A stretch of 64,000 nucleotides of DNA from Pseudoduganella namucuonensis (GTDB lineage Bacteria; Pseudomonadota; Gammaproteobacteria; Burkholderiales; Burkholderiaceae_D), in the NCBI RefSeq assembly GCF_900116645.1, contig NZ_FPBO01000006.1, positions 124,001-188,000 on the forward strand, in the 5' to 3' direction. Under the pieces are notes generated by a model, which searched no databases, was not told the origin of the DNA, and saw only the letters and a program-made list of their open reading frames with translations. The position numbers were made by a program, and so were the translations under genes. Shown here piece by piece: positions 32,680 to 41,357 of this stretch; the stretch's first letter is position 1; the number at the start of each line of letters is the position of its first letter.

Positions 32680-34263
32680 CTACGCCGCGGTATTCAGCTC
32701 CGCCGCCTCCAGCGGAGCCTCCTCCCACACCGCCGCCTGCGTGATCTCCTCGCAACTCGTCACATTCCCCTGCACGTCCAGCTTCATCCACATCAGCGCG
32801 CCGCCCGGCGTCACCCCCACCGCGTGCACGCCCGACTGCGCCGGATCGCCGCACAAGGCCGTCGCCACCATGGTGTCGGCGATCGCCCGGGGCTGTCCCC
32901 ACGCCGAACCCAGCTCGCGCGACACCAGCCACAATCCGCCCGCGCCGTCCGTGTAAGCCAAGTGCTCGCCGGTGCCATCGCGGTCGCTCCACACCAGCTC
33001 CGCCCCGTTCACCCGGGCCACCGGCTGCGGCACGTCGTGCCCGCCGCGATACACCACGATGCCCTCGCCCGCCACGAACACGTCCGGCACGTTCGGCACC
33101 GTCCCCTGCGCCAGATGGAAGCTGGACGCCAGATAGGGCAGCGCGCGGTACTCCACGTTCACCGCCCACCCGAACTGGTCGGGGAAGGACGCGAAGGTCA
33201 ACGCCGCCGCGCCCCCTTCCCGCACCAGCGTCCACGCGCCCGGCAAACGGTAACTGCCCACCGCGTAGCCCAACACCCTGGCCAGCCCCCCCTGCAAACG
33301 CAAGGGCGACATCGGCGTGGACGGCGCGGCGGCGTTGAAGTACCAGGTGTTCTCCTCGTCCTGCGCCCGCGCCGTCACCAGCACCAGCGGCGCGGCGCCC
33401 GCCAGCAGCGGCCCGAAAGCCACGCGCGTCGCGACCGCCCCTTCCGGAAAACCGCGCCGCCGCATCTGCATGGTGCGGAACGCCTTGATCCAGCCCGCTT
33501 CGTCCATACTGCCCGACAGGCCCGAGGCCACGTACAGCGTGCTGGCCTCCGCCCCCTCGCGCGCCCCCACCGCCAGCGCCACCGCGACCGTGCCGTCGCC
33601 GGCCTGGCGCACATCCACGCACTGCACCCGGTGGCGCATGGGATGCGGCAGCGCCGCGCTCAGGTCCGTCTGCGACCAGTTGCCGAACGCCGTGCGGCGG
33701 AACATATATAGATGCAGGTTGCCGCCCACCGCGAACACCAGCGGCGAGCCGGCGCCGTCGCGCACCACGAAGAAGGGGCGGCGCGCGTCGACCGGCGCCG
33801 CGCAGGGATCGCCGCCTTCGCCCGCCTCGGCCAGACGCACGAAATAGCCGCGCACCAGTTGCGCCATCGTCAGGCCCGCCTCCGCCTGGCGCCGGCGCCA
33901 CATCGGCATTTCCTTCGGCGCCTCCGCGCCATAGCGGCCCATCACCGCGTCGTAGGCGCGCGCGGTGCGCTCCTCCGCGTCCAGCCCAGCCAGTTCCGGC
34001 AGCGCCAGCAACACCAGGGCCAGTTCCGCCCTGCCCCGCGCGGCGCTCGCCTGCATGACGATCAGCGAGGTCCACGCCAGCACCTCGTCGGCCACCGGCT
34101 CGCGGCGCAGCACGATGCGCGCCACGCGCGCGGCCGCGTAACTGGAGGCCCCGGAAGGGATGGCCGCGCCGGTGCCCTGGTTGCAGCGTACCGCCGCGCC
34201 GGCCTTCGCCGCCGGCTTGGCGCCGGCCAGATCCAATGCCGCATAGGCAAACAGTTTGCTCAT
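32680..34263 (-). CDS. Hypothetical protein, possibly beta-propeller at the C-terminal side
   Basis: A 527-residue protein with no signal peptide and no recognised catalytic motif. The N-terminal 150 residues are Ala/Arg-rich and probably helical. From about residue 170 it is beta-rich with repeated short strands around Gly and aromatic residues (VFAVGGNLHLYMFRR, NTWYFNAAAPST, HAVGVTPGGALMWMKL), which suggests a propeller or lectin-like fold. The start at 34263 is set by GAGGAG six bases upstream and lies one base after the stop of the preceding gene, so the two are co-translated. It probably works with the TULIP/P47-like protein. Function is unknown. Confidence 0.65.
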   Translation of the reverse strand: MSKLFAYAALDLAGAKPAAKAGAAVRCNQGTGAAIPSGASSYAAARVARIVLRREPVADEVLAWTSLIVMQASAARGRAELALVLLALPELAGLDAEERTARAYDAVMGRYGAEAPKEMPMWRRRQAEAGLTMAQLVRGYFVRLAEAGEGGDPCAAPVDARRPFFVVRDGAGSPLVFAVGGNLHLYMFRRTAFGNWSQTDLSAALPHPMRHRVQCVDVRQAGDGTVAVALAVGAREGAEASTLYVASGLSGSMDEAGWIKAFRTMQMRRRGFPEGAVATRVAFGPLLAGAAPLVLVTARAQDEENTWYFNAAAPSTPMSPLRLQGGLARVLGYAVGSYRLPGAWTLVREGGAAALTFASFPDQFGWAVNVEYRALPYLASSFHLAQGTVPNVPDVFVAGEGIVVYRGGHDVPQPVARVNGAELVWSDRDGTGEHLAYTDGAGGLWLVSRELGSAWGQPRAIADTMVATALCGDPAQSGVHAVGVTPGGALMWMKLDVQGNVTSCEEITQAAVWEEAPLEAAELNTAA

Positions 34264-34264
34264 T

Positions 34265-35977
34265 TCAACGCTCCTCGTGGACCAGGTCCAATTCAATGTT
34301 TCCGTCTTCGTTCAACTGGATGCCGCGATAGCACAGCTGCGGACCGGCCGGCAGCACCAGCTGGCCCGCCGCCTGGCCGAACATCGCGGTGGCCGCCGCG
34401 CCCAGTTCCACCATCACGCTGCCCTGCAGCGCGGCGAAACCGGCGTGGTTGCCTTCCCAGTCGTTGGTGATCTTGTTCATGTTCAGCAAATGGGCCAGCG
34501 CATCGGACACCACATACATGCCGACCACGCCCGAATCGGTCGCCGCCGGCGCGCGCTTGCCGCCCACCGTCACCGCGATGCCGCCATTGGGCGCCGGCAC
34601 GAACTGCAGCCGCATCGACCAATGCATGGTGGTCCGCGCCCAGCCCTTGCCCATGTAAGTCTTGCGCATGAACGGCGCCACGCGTTGGTTCATGCGATCC
34701 CACTCGTAGCGCATCAGAGAGCTATATAGATCCACCGTCAGCCGGGACACGCCCTGCGCGTCCGGCTGGGACGACACCGACACGCTGAACTGCAAGTCCT
34801 GCTCGGACTCGCGGTCGTGCAAATGGCGGTTGCCCTCGCGCCAGTGCAGCAGCACGTGGTCCCGGTAACTCCAACCGTGCGCGTTCGGCACGAAGGCCGC
34901 GCGGGCGCCGTTGTCCAGCGTGGCCGCCGCGCCCGACTTCTCGTTGACGGTTTCATCCAGATCCAGTTCGCCCTCCTGGTCGCGGCGCGCATGCAGGTAA
35001 TCCGGCAAGGCGGTCAGGCGCCGCTGGATCGGATCCACCAGCAGCGGCTTCAGGAAGCGTTTGAAAAAAGTCTCGCGCGACACGATCAGCTTGCCGGCGG
35101 CGCCCTCGGCCACCGGCGGAGGCGGATTGAAATGCCCGGCGGTTCCGCTGTACAGGCGCGGCTCGTGCGCGATCTTGCGCTCGCCACTTACCTGCAGGAA
35201 ATTCAATGTGCCGCACGCGGCCAGATTCGCCCCGCAAGGCAGGAGGCCTTCCAGAATATCCGCCGCATGTGTCTTGCGCGTGACAGCGTAGCCGAGCACG
35301 AAGGGATTGCCGGGACCGGCCAGGCCTTTCAGCCAGGCGCCGATGAAGTTGGCGAAGTTGTTGGCCAGGAAAGAGTTGTCGGTGGCCAAGTCGGTGTGGG
35401 CGGCGTCCGGATGCATCAGATCGCTTTGCTCGAAATCCAGCACCGCCGCCTGAAGGCGGAAATGCGCCTCGTCGAAGCGGCCGATGCGGTTGATCGTTCC
35501 GGGCGCGGCGGGCGCGGCGCCGTTCAGCAGATCCTGCATGGCGACCGGCAGCAACTGCACTTTGACATTGAATGCGATTTTCCAGCCGGCAATGGATTGC
35601 TTCAGGATGCTGGTCCTGTTGCCAAAGCCGTTGTAAAAGCTCATGTTGCCGGAATTGAAAGTCAGCGACAGCCGGGCCATGCGCGGCGCGCCGGTGTCGA
35701 AACTGATGCCGGGTGTCGCCAGGACCGCCCTGTCCACGCCCTCGCCGCCGATCAGCAGGCCCGCCTCGTCCAAGTCTCCCACCTGGACCGCCCGCGGCAG
35801 CAAACCATGCTGTCGCATCGAGGCAAATTGCTTGTTGACCGTCTCCGGCGCCAGCGCCCAAACCTGGTCGAAGCCCCCCAAGAGGCGGTCGCTCCCCGGC
35901 AATTCGTCGGACAACGAGGCGATGAGATCGCCGGCGTCGATGTTGTTGCCATTGGTTAACATAGAAACGTTTGTCAT
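34265..35977 (-). CDS. TULIP/P47-like protein (tentative)
   Basis: A 570-residue soluble protein without signal peptide. The opening GGFDQVWALAPETVNKQ resembles the WD-xxY/W-xxx-xxxVN start of Clostridium P-47/OrfX proteins, which have lipid-binding TULIP folds. A central SRETFFKRFLKPLLVDP and the ending LCYRGIQLNEDGNIELDL also fit that group (buried aromatic, then a Gly-Asp-Leu strand). The match is by eye and remote. AAGGAT lies six bases before the start. It heads a two-gene unit with the downstream hypothetical protein and is divergent from the large regulator at 36126, whose promoter region carries three CTTCCGGC repeats. In clostridia the relatives accompany toxins. Nothing here proves such a role. 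Confidence 0.5.
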   Translation of the reverse strand: MTNVSMLTNGNNIDAGDLIASLSDELPGSDRLLGGFDQVWALAPETVNKQFASMRQHGLLPRAVQVGDLDEAGLLIGGEGVDRAVLATPGISFDTGAPRMARLSLTFNSGNMSFYNGFGNRTSILKQSIAGWKIAFNVKVQLLPVAMQDLLNGAAPAAPGTINRIGRFDEAHFRLQAAVLDFEQSDLMHPDAAHTDLATDNSFLANNFANFIGAWLKGLAGPGNPFVLGYAVTRKTHAADILEGLLPCGANLAACGTLNFLQVSGERKIAHEPRLYSGTAGHFNPPPPVAEGAAGKLIVSRETFFKRFLKPLLVDPIQRRLTALPDYLHARRDQEGELDLDETVNEKSGAAATLDNGARAAFVPNAHGWSYRDHVLLHWREGNRHLHDRESEQDLQFSVSVSSQPDAQGVSRLTVDLYSSLMRYEWDRMNQRVAPFMRKTYMGKGWARTTMHWSMRLQFVPAPNGGIAVTVGGKRAPAATDSGVVGMYVVSDALAHLLNMNKITNDWEGNHAGFAALQGSVMVELGAAATAMFGQAAGQLVLPAGPQLCYRGIQLNEDGNIELDLVHEER

Positions 35978-36045
35978 GCTACTATCCTTCTTGAGGGAAT
36001 GCTAATATTTGTTCTGCGGAATGACTGCACTGTATTGACATTCAT

Positions 36046-36074
36046 CTTCCGGCGCCTTCCGGCAACCTTCCGGC
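36046..36074. promoter_or_regulatory. Three CTTCCGGC direct repeats at 10-11 bp spacing
   Basis: CTTCCGGC at 36046, 36056 and 36067. The spacing keeps the copies on one face of the helix, as in direct-repeat sites bound by OmpR/PhoB-type winged-helix proteins. The repeats lie between the divergent TULIP-like gene and the winged-helix regulator, which is the likely ligand. Confidence 0.6.
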
Positions 36075-36125
36075 GTCATAAGTGTTTGTTTTCAAAGTAA
36101 ATTTAATTTGCAACGGCGGGCGGGT

Positions 36126-39100
36126 ATGGGTGACAGGGGCTTTCGCTTCGGCGACTGGCAGATAGATCCAGACAGCAATACACTGAGCAATGGCACGGCC
36201 CAGGCTCAGCTGGAGCCCAGGGCGATGGATGTGCTGCGCTATTTATGCCGCCATCCGGGCGCCGTCATCCCAACGGAAGAAATCCTCGAAGCCTGCTGGG
36301 GCAGTTCCGAGATGGGTGACAACCCCATCCACAAGGCCATCACCCAGCTGCGCCGCGCGCTGGGCGACTCCGCCAGCGAACCCCGCTATATAGAGACAGT
36401 CCGCAAGCGCGGCTACCGCGCCATGGCGGCGGTGATCGCCAATGAGACGGCCGAGGAAGGCAGCTGGCTGCAGGGATCGCCGTTCCGGGGGCTGGAGGCT
36501 TTCCAGGAAAACCACGCCGCGATCTTCTTCGGAAGGATGCAGGCGTGCTCGCAGTTGCGGGAGTTGGTTACCAAGCAGACCGAGCAAGGCAGTGCCATGG
36601 CGCTGGTGCTGGGACCTTCCGGCTCGGGGAAGACTTCTTTGGTGAGGGCAGGTTTGCTGCCGCAGTTGATGGAGGCGCAGGCGGGGCCGACTTCGCCGAT
36701 CGCGCTGGCTTGCACGCTCTACATGGATTGCGCGGATCTGGCGGAGGGAAATCTGTTCCAGGCGCTGGCCGCCGTGCTTATCGATGCGGAAGTTGATGGA
36801 AAATTGCTCTTTTCCGGCGAAAATGCAGAGGCTCTAGGCAAGCAACTGGACTCTTTAGATGTCGAAACTATCGCCGGAAGGTTTGATGGATTCTCCGGAA
36901 GAATTCGAATCAGCTTGTTTGTAGACCGCCTAGAGGCCATTTTCCGGGCCCCCGGAGTGACCGACGAGATCCGCATTCGATTCGTTGCCGTGTTGGAACA
37001 TTTGTCGCGCTCAGGTGCGATTCTGGTGATGCTGGCCTGCCGCAACGACTTCTACCCCGATGTCGTTGCCCTATCCGCGCTGATGACATTGAAATCTCGC
37101 GGCGGTCACTTCGACCTCACCCCTCCCGATGGCGCAGATATAGCCCAGATAGTTCGCTTGCCCGCTCGTGCAGCTCAACTGCACTTTGAACAAGATCAAA
37201 CGACTGGTGCAAACCTCGACGACATTCTTTGTGATGCAGCACGTGGCAACCCCGACACACTGCCGTTATTGCAATATTGCTTAAATGAGCTTTACCGGCA
37301 GCGTCGCGAAGACGGAATGCTCTGTCTAGAAGTCTTCAGGCAGCTGGGTGGAATTGAAGGCTCAATTGCTGTTCGAGCTGAGCAGGTTGTAACAGCCCTG
37401 GCCCCAGCGCAGCTCTCAGCCCTACCACATGTGTTATCGCTGCTGGTCGATATTGCAGAGGAAAAAGGCGCCATAACTGCTCGCCGTGCAGCTTGGTCAG
37501 CCTTGCAGGGCGCTAATGAACGCGACTTGGTGCGTGCGCTGGTCGAAGCGCGTCTGTTCGTCAGCGAACTATCCGGCGACGTCCCGAGTTTTGGAGTCGC
37601 GCACGAAGCGCTGTTGCGCCGCTGGCCTCGTGTTGCGGAATGGATAGAAAAGCACCGGAATGCGCTGCAGGTACGCACTCGTCTTAGCCTAGATGCTGAT
37701 CGCTGGATCGCCGCAGGCCGTCCACGAGACTTGCTCTTGCCTGCTGGGAGCCAGATTAATCAGGCCCGTGGTCTTATGGATCTGGTGGGGTTCTCTCTTG
37801 CCGAACGAGAACTTGAATATGTCCAATCCTCGCTACGGCGTGTGAAATTAGGCGAGCGTATCAAACTCTTGGTCATGAGCTTTGTCGTCGTCTTGGCCAT
37901 TCTTGCCGGCGTTCTTGGTCTCGCAGCTCGTAGCTCACAACAGGAAGCGGAGCTGCATCGTATTGAGGCAGAGGGCTTGATGGGTTACATGCTAGGGGAG
38001 TTCGTCGAAAAACTCCGTCCACTTGGACGATTGGATTTGCTGGATGGCATCAGCAGCAAAGCACTATTGTATCTGGCCGAGTCTAAAACGGTGGATGAAA
38101 ATCAGACATCTTTAGCGCAGCGTGCCAAAGCACTGCACTTGATTTCAGAGGTCAATTATGCGCGTGCTGATTTGAGTTCAGCATTGAAAGCATTGACTGC
38201 TGCGAGATCCATACTTCAAAAGCAAGACTTCGAAGGCAATGTCTCCAAGAGCCTATTGAAGGATTTAGGCGCAAATTCATTCTGGCTCGGACAGATCTAT
38301 TTAGATCGGCGAGATTGGGCACTCGCTGGAAGACATCTGGAGGAATATCGTAACTATAGTCATCGCTTGGTCAATTTGGATCCTACTGACATCGACGGAA
38401 TGATTGAATTTGCATACTCCCACAATAGCTTAGGAAAGCTCGCACTGAGACGAGGTAACTTTGATCAAGCTGCGGCGGCCTTCACGACATCAGTGAAATA
38501 TGAGCGAGACGCACTTGCAAGAAAACCAGGAACGCAGAACTTAATTGCCGATCTGGCAAACAGTTTGTCTTGGTTGGCCAGCACAAAAGCAAGGCTTGGC
38601 GAATTAAACGAAGCAATGTCGTTATACGTTCAAGAAGAAGCGTTACTTAGAGAAATTCATGCGACAGCCCCAAGTAACGCTACATGGGCACTAAGGCTGG
38701 CTACGTCGATGTGGCGTCAAGGCGAACTATTCGTAGCATTAGGAACTCAGGGAATCGCAATCGAAAAACTTAAGAATGCTGAAATTTTATTCATTGGATT
38801 AAGCCAAAAGGATCCAACTAACCGTGAGTGGCAGCTTAAGTTGCTTGCAGTTCAACTGAGACGAATTGCTGCAGCCAGTGTGAACGTTACGTCTATCTCA
38901 ACCATTTCCGAACTAAGCATATTGCATGAGAAATTATCATTATTGAGTAAGCTCGATCCCAAACATAGCGAGTTGGCACAGTGGACAACATCCGCACTGC
39001 AAGAGAAAGCTAGCGCATTTCTTCGAATGGGACATATTCAGGAAGCGCAAAGTACTCTAGCGGGGACGATAACAACACTTGAGCACCTTTACAATGGGGA

Positions 39101-39401
39101 CAAGCAAAGTCTATCTCTGACATTAAATCTTGTACAGGCACTACTTATTCAAGCAGAAATTGCAGACGCAAGAAAGAATAGCGCAGAAGTGGTGTTTGCC
39201 TGCAAAAGGGCAGAATCATTGTTAAGCAATGCGACCCTCCATGATTCAGATTTTCGCGCACTAGCATTGCAAGTTAGGGTATATCTTTGCATAGGAGAAG
39301 AAAAAAAGGCTGCGCCATATATCAATAAACTCAATCGAATGGCATATCGCGAATTTCGATATAACCAATACATTTCCCAACCACGACATAGAAAAGGCTA
39401 G
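36126..39401 (+). CDS. Winged-helix / NTPase / TPR regulator (CadC-like DNA-binding domain)
   Basis: A 1091-residue multidomain protein. Residues about 5-100 form an OmpR/CadC-type winged helix (LEPRAMDVLRYLCRHPGAV, IHKAITQLRRALGD, YIETVRKRGYR). An nSTAND-type P-loop NTPase follows, with Walker A GPSGSGKT at 163-170. One membrane segment lies at about 581-600 (VMSFVVVLAILAGVLGLAAR). The C-terminal 470 residues look like TPR-type helical repeats. The first 650 bases are GC-rich like the core genome and the rest becomes clearly AT-rich. ATG 36126 is preferred over a TTG at 36108. It overlaps or abuts the next gene. It probably senses a signal through the TPR part and controls its neighbours, which is inferred. 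Confidence 0.8.
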   Translation: MGDRGFRFGDWQIDPDSNTLSNGTAQAQLEPRAMDVLRYLCRHPGAVIPTEEILEACWGSSEMGDNPIHKAITQLRRALGDSASEPRYIETVRKRGYRAMAAVIANETAEEGSWLQGSPFRGLEAFQENHAAIFFGRMQACSQLRELVTKQTEQGSAMALVLGPSGSGKTSLVRAGLLPQLMEAQAGPTSPIALACTLYMDCADLAEGNLFQALAAVLIDAEVDGKLLFSGENAEALGKQLDSLDVETIAGRFDGFSGRIRISLFVDRLEAIFRAPGVTDEIRIRFVAVLEHLSRSGAILVMLACRNDFYPDVVALSALMTLKSRGGHFDLTPPDGADIAQIVRLPARAAQLHFEQDQTTGANLDDILCDAARGNPDTLPLLQYCLNELYRQRREDGMLCLEVFRQLGGIEGSIAVRAEQVVTALAPAQLSALPHVLSLLVDIAEEKGAITARRAAWSALQGANERDLVRALVEARLFVSELSGDVPSFGVAHEALLRRWPRVAEWIEKHRNALQVRTRLSLDADRWIAAGRPRDLLLPAGSQINQARGLMDLVGFSLAERELEYVQSSLRRVKLGERIKLLVMSFVVVLAILAGVLGLAARSSQQEAELHRIEAEGLMGYMLGEFVEKLRPLGRLDLLDGISSKALLYLAESKTVDENQTSLAQRAKALHLISEVNYARADLSSALKALTAARSILQKQDFEGNVSKSLLKDLGANSFWLGQIYLDRRDWALAGRHLEEYRNYSHRLVNLDPTDIDGMIEFAYSHNSLGKLALRRGNFDQAAAAFTTSVKYERDALARKPGTQNLIADLANSLSWLASTKARLGELNEAMSLYVQEEALLREIHATAPSNATWALRLATSMWRQGELFVALGTQGIAIEKLKNAEILFIGLSQKDPTNREWQLKLLAVQLRRIAAASVNVTSISTISELSILHEKLSLLSKLDPKHSELAQWTTSALQEKASAFLRMGHIQEAQSTLAGTITTLEHLYNGDKQSLSLTLNLVQALLIQAEIADARKNSAEVVFACKRAESLLSNATLHDSDFRALALQVRVYLCIGEEKKAAPYINKLNRMAYREFRYNQYISQPRHRKG

Positions 39402-39403
39402 TG

Positions 39404-39793
39404 ATGTCCACCACATGCAAACCGACTCCACCAACCGAGTTCACGAACGTATTAGTTACCGCAATTCCTGAAAAAGATTCAGTTACCGGAAAAACCAAAT
39501 ATAAAACAACTTTCTCCCCGGAGTCAATTACAATCACTACCAACGACGCGGTGATTAACTATCAACTAGTGGAGCCCACTCCGAAGGATGTCAAATTCAA
39601 GAAAATGACGGTAAAGCCGGAAGATAATGACCAATTAAGTGTGCCATCTATTAGCAAAAGCGGAAAAATAATTACTTTCAGCGACGCGAACACTACGAAA
39701 GAAACACTGGCAATCTCCCTAAAATTCAGTGATAGCGCAGGGACTGAATTCGTGGTGGATCCCGATGTGAATAATGATCCAGAGCCTCAATAG
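39404..39793 (+). CDS. 129-residue protein with the same C-terminal tail as the exported peptides
   Basis: AT-rich gene starting two bases after the regulator stop, with AAAGG upstream, so it is coupled to it. The body is Thr/Ser/Lys-rich and probably a beta-sandwich (TFSPESITITTNDAVINYQL). It ends VVDPDVNNDPEPQ, almost the same as the tails of the short peptides at 40316 and 40043, but without the Leu-rich leader and Gly-Ala junction. It could be a scaffold, an immunity or decoy partner, or a larger version of the product. No known family is recognised. Confidence 0.65.
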   Translation: MSTTCKPTPPTEFTNVLVTAIPEKDSVTGKTKYKTTFSPESITITTNDAVINYQLVEPTPKDVKFKKMTVKPEDNDQLSVPSISKSGKIITFSDANTTKETLAISLKFSDSAGTEFVVDPDVNNDPEPQ

Positions 39794-39927
39794 GTAATTC
39801 GGGCGGCGGCATTGAAATCTATCTATGCCGCCACCTCCCAATCCTCGGCGAGACGACCACCGAACCAACCAATGTCAACAATTCATAGGGGAACCGCCCT
39901 GAATCCACCGTGACATTACAAACGAAA

Positions 39928-40074
39928 ATGCCAGTAACGGTCGAATTCAGACCGATTGGCATTGACAACGCATCATTACTTGCCGCAAATCTGTCGAAGG
40001 TTTATTTAAAGAACGAGCCGAAAAACCTTACAAAGGAAGACAATGAGAACTCTGATTTTCTCCCTCTGGGATAA
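39928..40074 (+). CDS. Possible small protein of 48 residues (doubtful)
   Basis: An open frame reading MPVTVEFRPIGIDNASLL and continuing to a stop at 40072. A GTG further upstream could also start it. It overlaps the next peptide gene by 32 bases and has no good ribosome site. It may be a real small gene or a chance frame in AT-rich DNA. Confidence 0.25.
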   Translation: MPVTVEFRPIGIDNASLLAANLSKVYLKNEPKNLTKEDNENSDFLPLG

Positions 40075-40192
40075 AAGCCGTCATGGGCAAAAAGAAAAAG
40101 ACAAATCTTCAGACCCAAGCATTCTATCCAACGACGAAGTTGGTTTAGTTGCTGGCGCTCCAGAAGTTGTTAATGATCCTGATCCAGTTTAA
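40043..40192 (+). CDS. Leader-type peptide 1 (tail PEVVNDPDPV)
   Basis: A 49-residue peptide. AAAGGA lies five bases before the ATG. The N-terminal half is charged, followed by LSNDEVGLVAGA and the tail PEVVNDPDPV. The LS-x-E-x-x-x-V-AGA segment resembles double-glycine leaders that C39 peptidase exporters cut after the second small residue. Cleavage would release a ten-residue acidic, proline-containing peptide. Three other short genes share this layout, and the exporter genes lie at 41358-44777. Confidence 0.7.
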   Translation: MRTLIFSLWDKSRHGQKEKDKSSDPSILSNDEVGLVAGAPEVVNDPDPV

Positions 40193-40315
40193 CATTTCGT
40201 TAATGTGCGCCCCTGATTTCCGGACTTGATAATATCTCAGATCAATACCGATCACTCCAATATTGACCATATCATTGCCGAATTTTCACTCATCAAATTT
40301 ACAATGGAGAATAGC

Positions 40316-40468
40316 ATGATTTTCCTTTACCAGCTTACATTAACTCCTAACAACAAAGTAATTTCACTTAACGATCAGCCACAAGAAATGCTGAAATTAC
40401 TGACTGATGACGAGCTTCTTGCTATTTCTGGAGCCCCAGACGTCAATAATGACCCTCAGCCAGTTTAA
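40316..40468 (+). CDS. Leader-type peptide 2 (tail PDVNNDPQPV)
   Basis: A 50-residue peptide. GGAG six bases before ATG 40316 fixes the start. An upstream TTG frame from 40226 is not needed. The leader part ends LLTDDELLAISGA and the tail is PDVNNDPQPV. The Gly-Ala junction and Leu/Asp/Glu spacing match the other members. The tail is nearly the same as the end of the 129-residue protein at 39404. Confidence 0.72.
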   Translation: MIFLYQLTLTPNNKVISLNDQPQEMLKLLTDDELLAISGAPDVNNDPQPV

Positions 40469-40553
40469 GGCATCGATAGATTTTGACGCCATTTCCTAAA
40501 GCGATATTATCGGGAGTTTTTGAAAAATTAGCTTTAATAGAGAATTGTCAACC

Positions 40554-40667
40554 ATGAATAAAAACCCACAATCTTCGCCGATCGATAACCCACAGACTCT
40601 TTCTGAGGAAGATATTGCGGCGGTAGCTGGCGCCCCAGATGTCGAAAATGAGCCAGACCCACGCTAA
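40554..40667 (+). CDS. Leader-type peptide 3 (tail PDVENEPDPR)
   Basis: The shortest member, 37 residues: a Pro/Ser/Asn-rich start, then LSEEDIAAVAGA and the tail PDVENEPDPR. A clear ribosome site is lacking. The conserved leader-tail junction is the reason to call it. It is the last of the three peptide genes before a 690-base gap and the exporter. Confidence 0.65.
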   Translation: MNKNPQSSPIDNPQTLSEEDIAAVAGAPDVENEPDPR

Positions 40668-41357
40668 AATCGTCTATTGACAATTTTCTTGGCAAAAAAG
40701 TTCGCTTTTAACAATTGTCTCGTGACACTCCAATAGCGAGAGTTTATTGCGCGGCTTGTATGTTCAAGGCTTTCAGTTAACATGGGCCGCTCTTGATCTC
40801 TGGGCATCAGCGATGGTGTAGATCTCCTTCTTTGTTGCTAACATTTTCTTTAGCAATGTCATGAATTCCTGGGACTGTTCCCCTATGAGAAACGTGACTT
40901 TACTTCCTAAAATATTAGTAACATCTAACGTTTAGATAGCGTCAAATGGATAGTTTTTTCAGAAAGTTGCCTTGGTGACATGATGGGATTCAAAGAAACT
41001 GTGGTAGAAGTGATTTCATAGCGCAATTGGGAAGTTGATCAAATTGAGCATTCCAGTTCTACAACGGAGGGTATGTCTACCTCAGGTGCACAAAAATGTG
41101 ATTAAGGCTGCAATTTCGTCTTCAGACAGAATTCGTGGGATATCGCTCACTGAATTGTTTGTTAAAACGGCATTATCTCCAACTCAGAGCTCTTGGTAGT
41201 TTTTGGAAACCCTGAGTTTGAAATGACCACATCGCAATTATTTCGGGCAATGAATCGGGCCGTCGTATTGAGTCTTTCGATTTTTCAAAGCTCTTGGTCC
41301 CGCCATCCTCCACCGCACTAAGATACGAACCAAGTTTCAACTGAAAAAGAAACATCT
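40668..41357. other. AT-rich stretch without a recognisable gene
   Basis: About 690 bases between the peptide genes and the HlyD gene. Only short frames are present on both strands, none with a ribosome site and known motif. It probably holds the exporter promoter and perhaps worn-out genes. I see no tRNA, repeat or insertion-sequence end. Confidence 0.5.
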
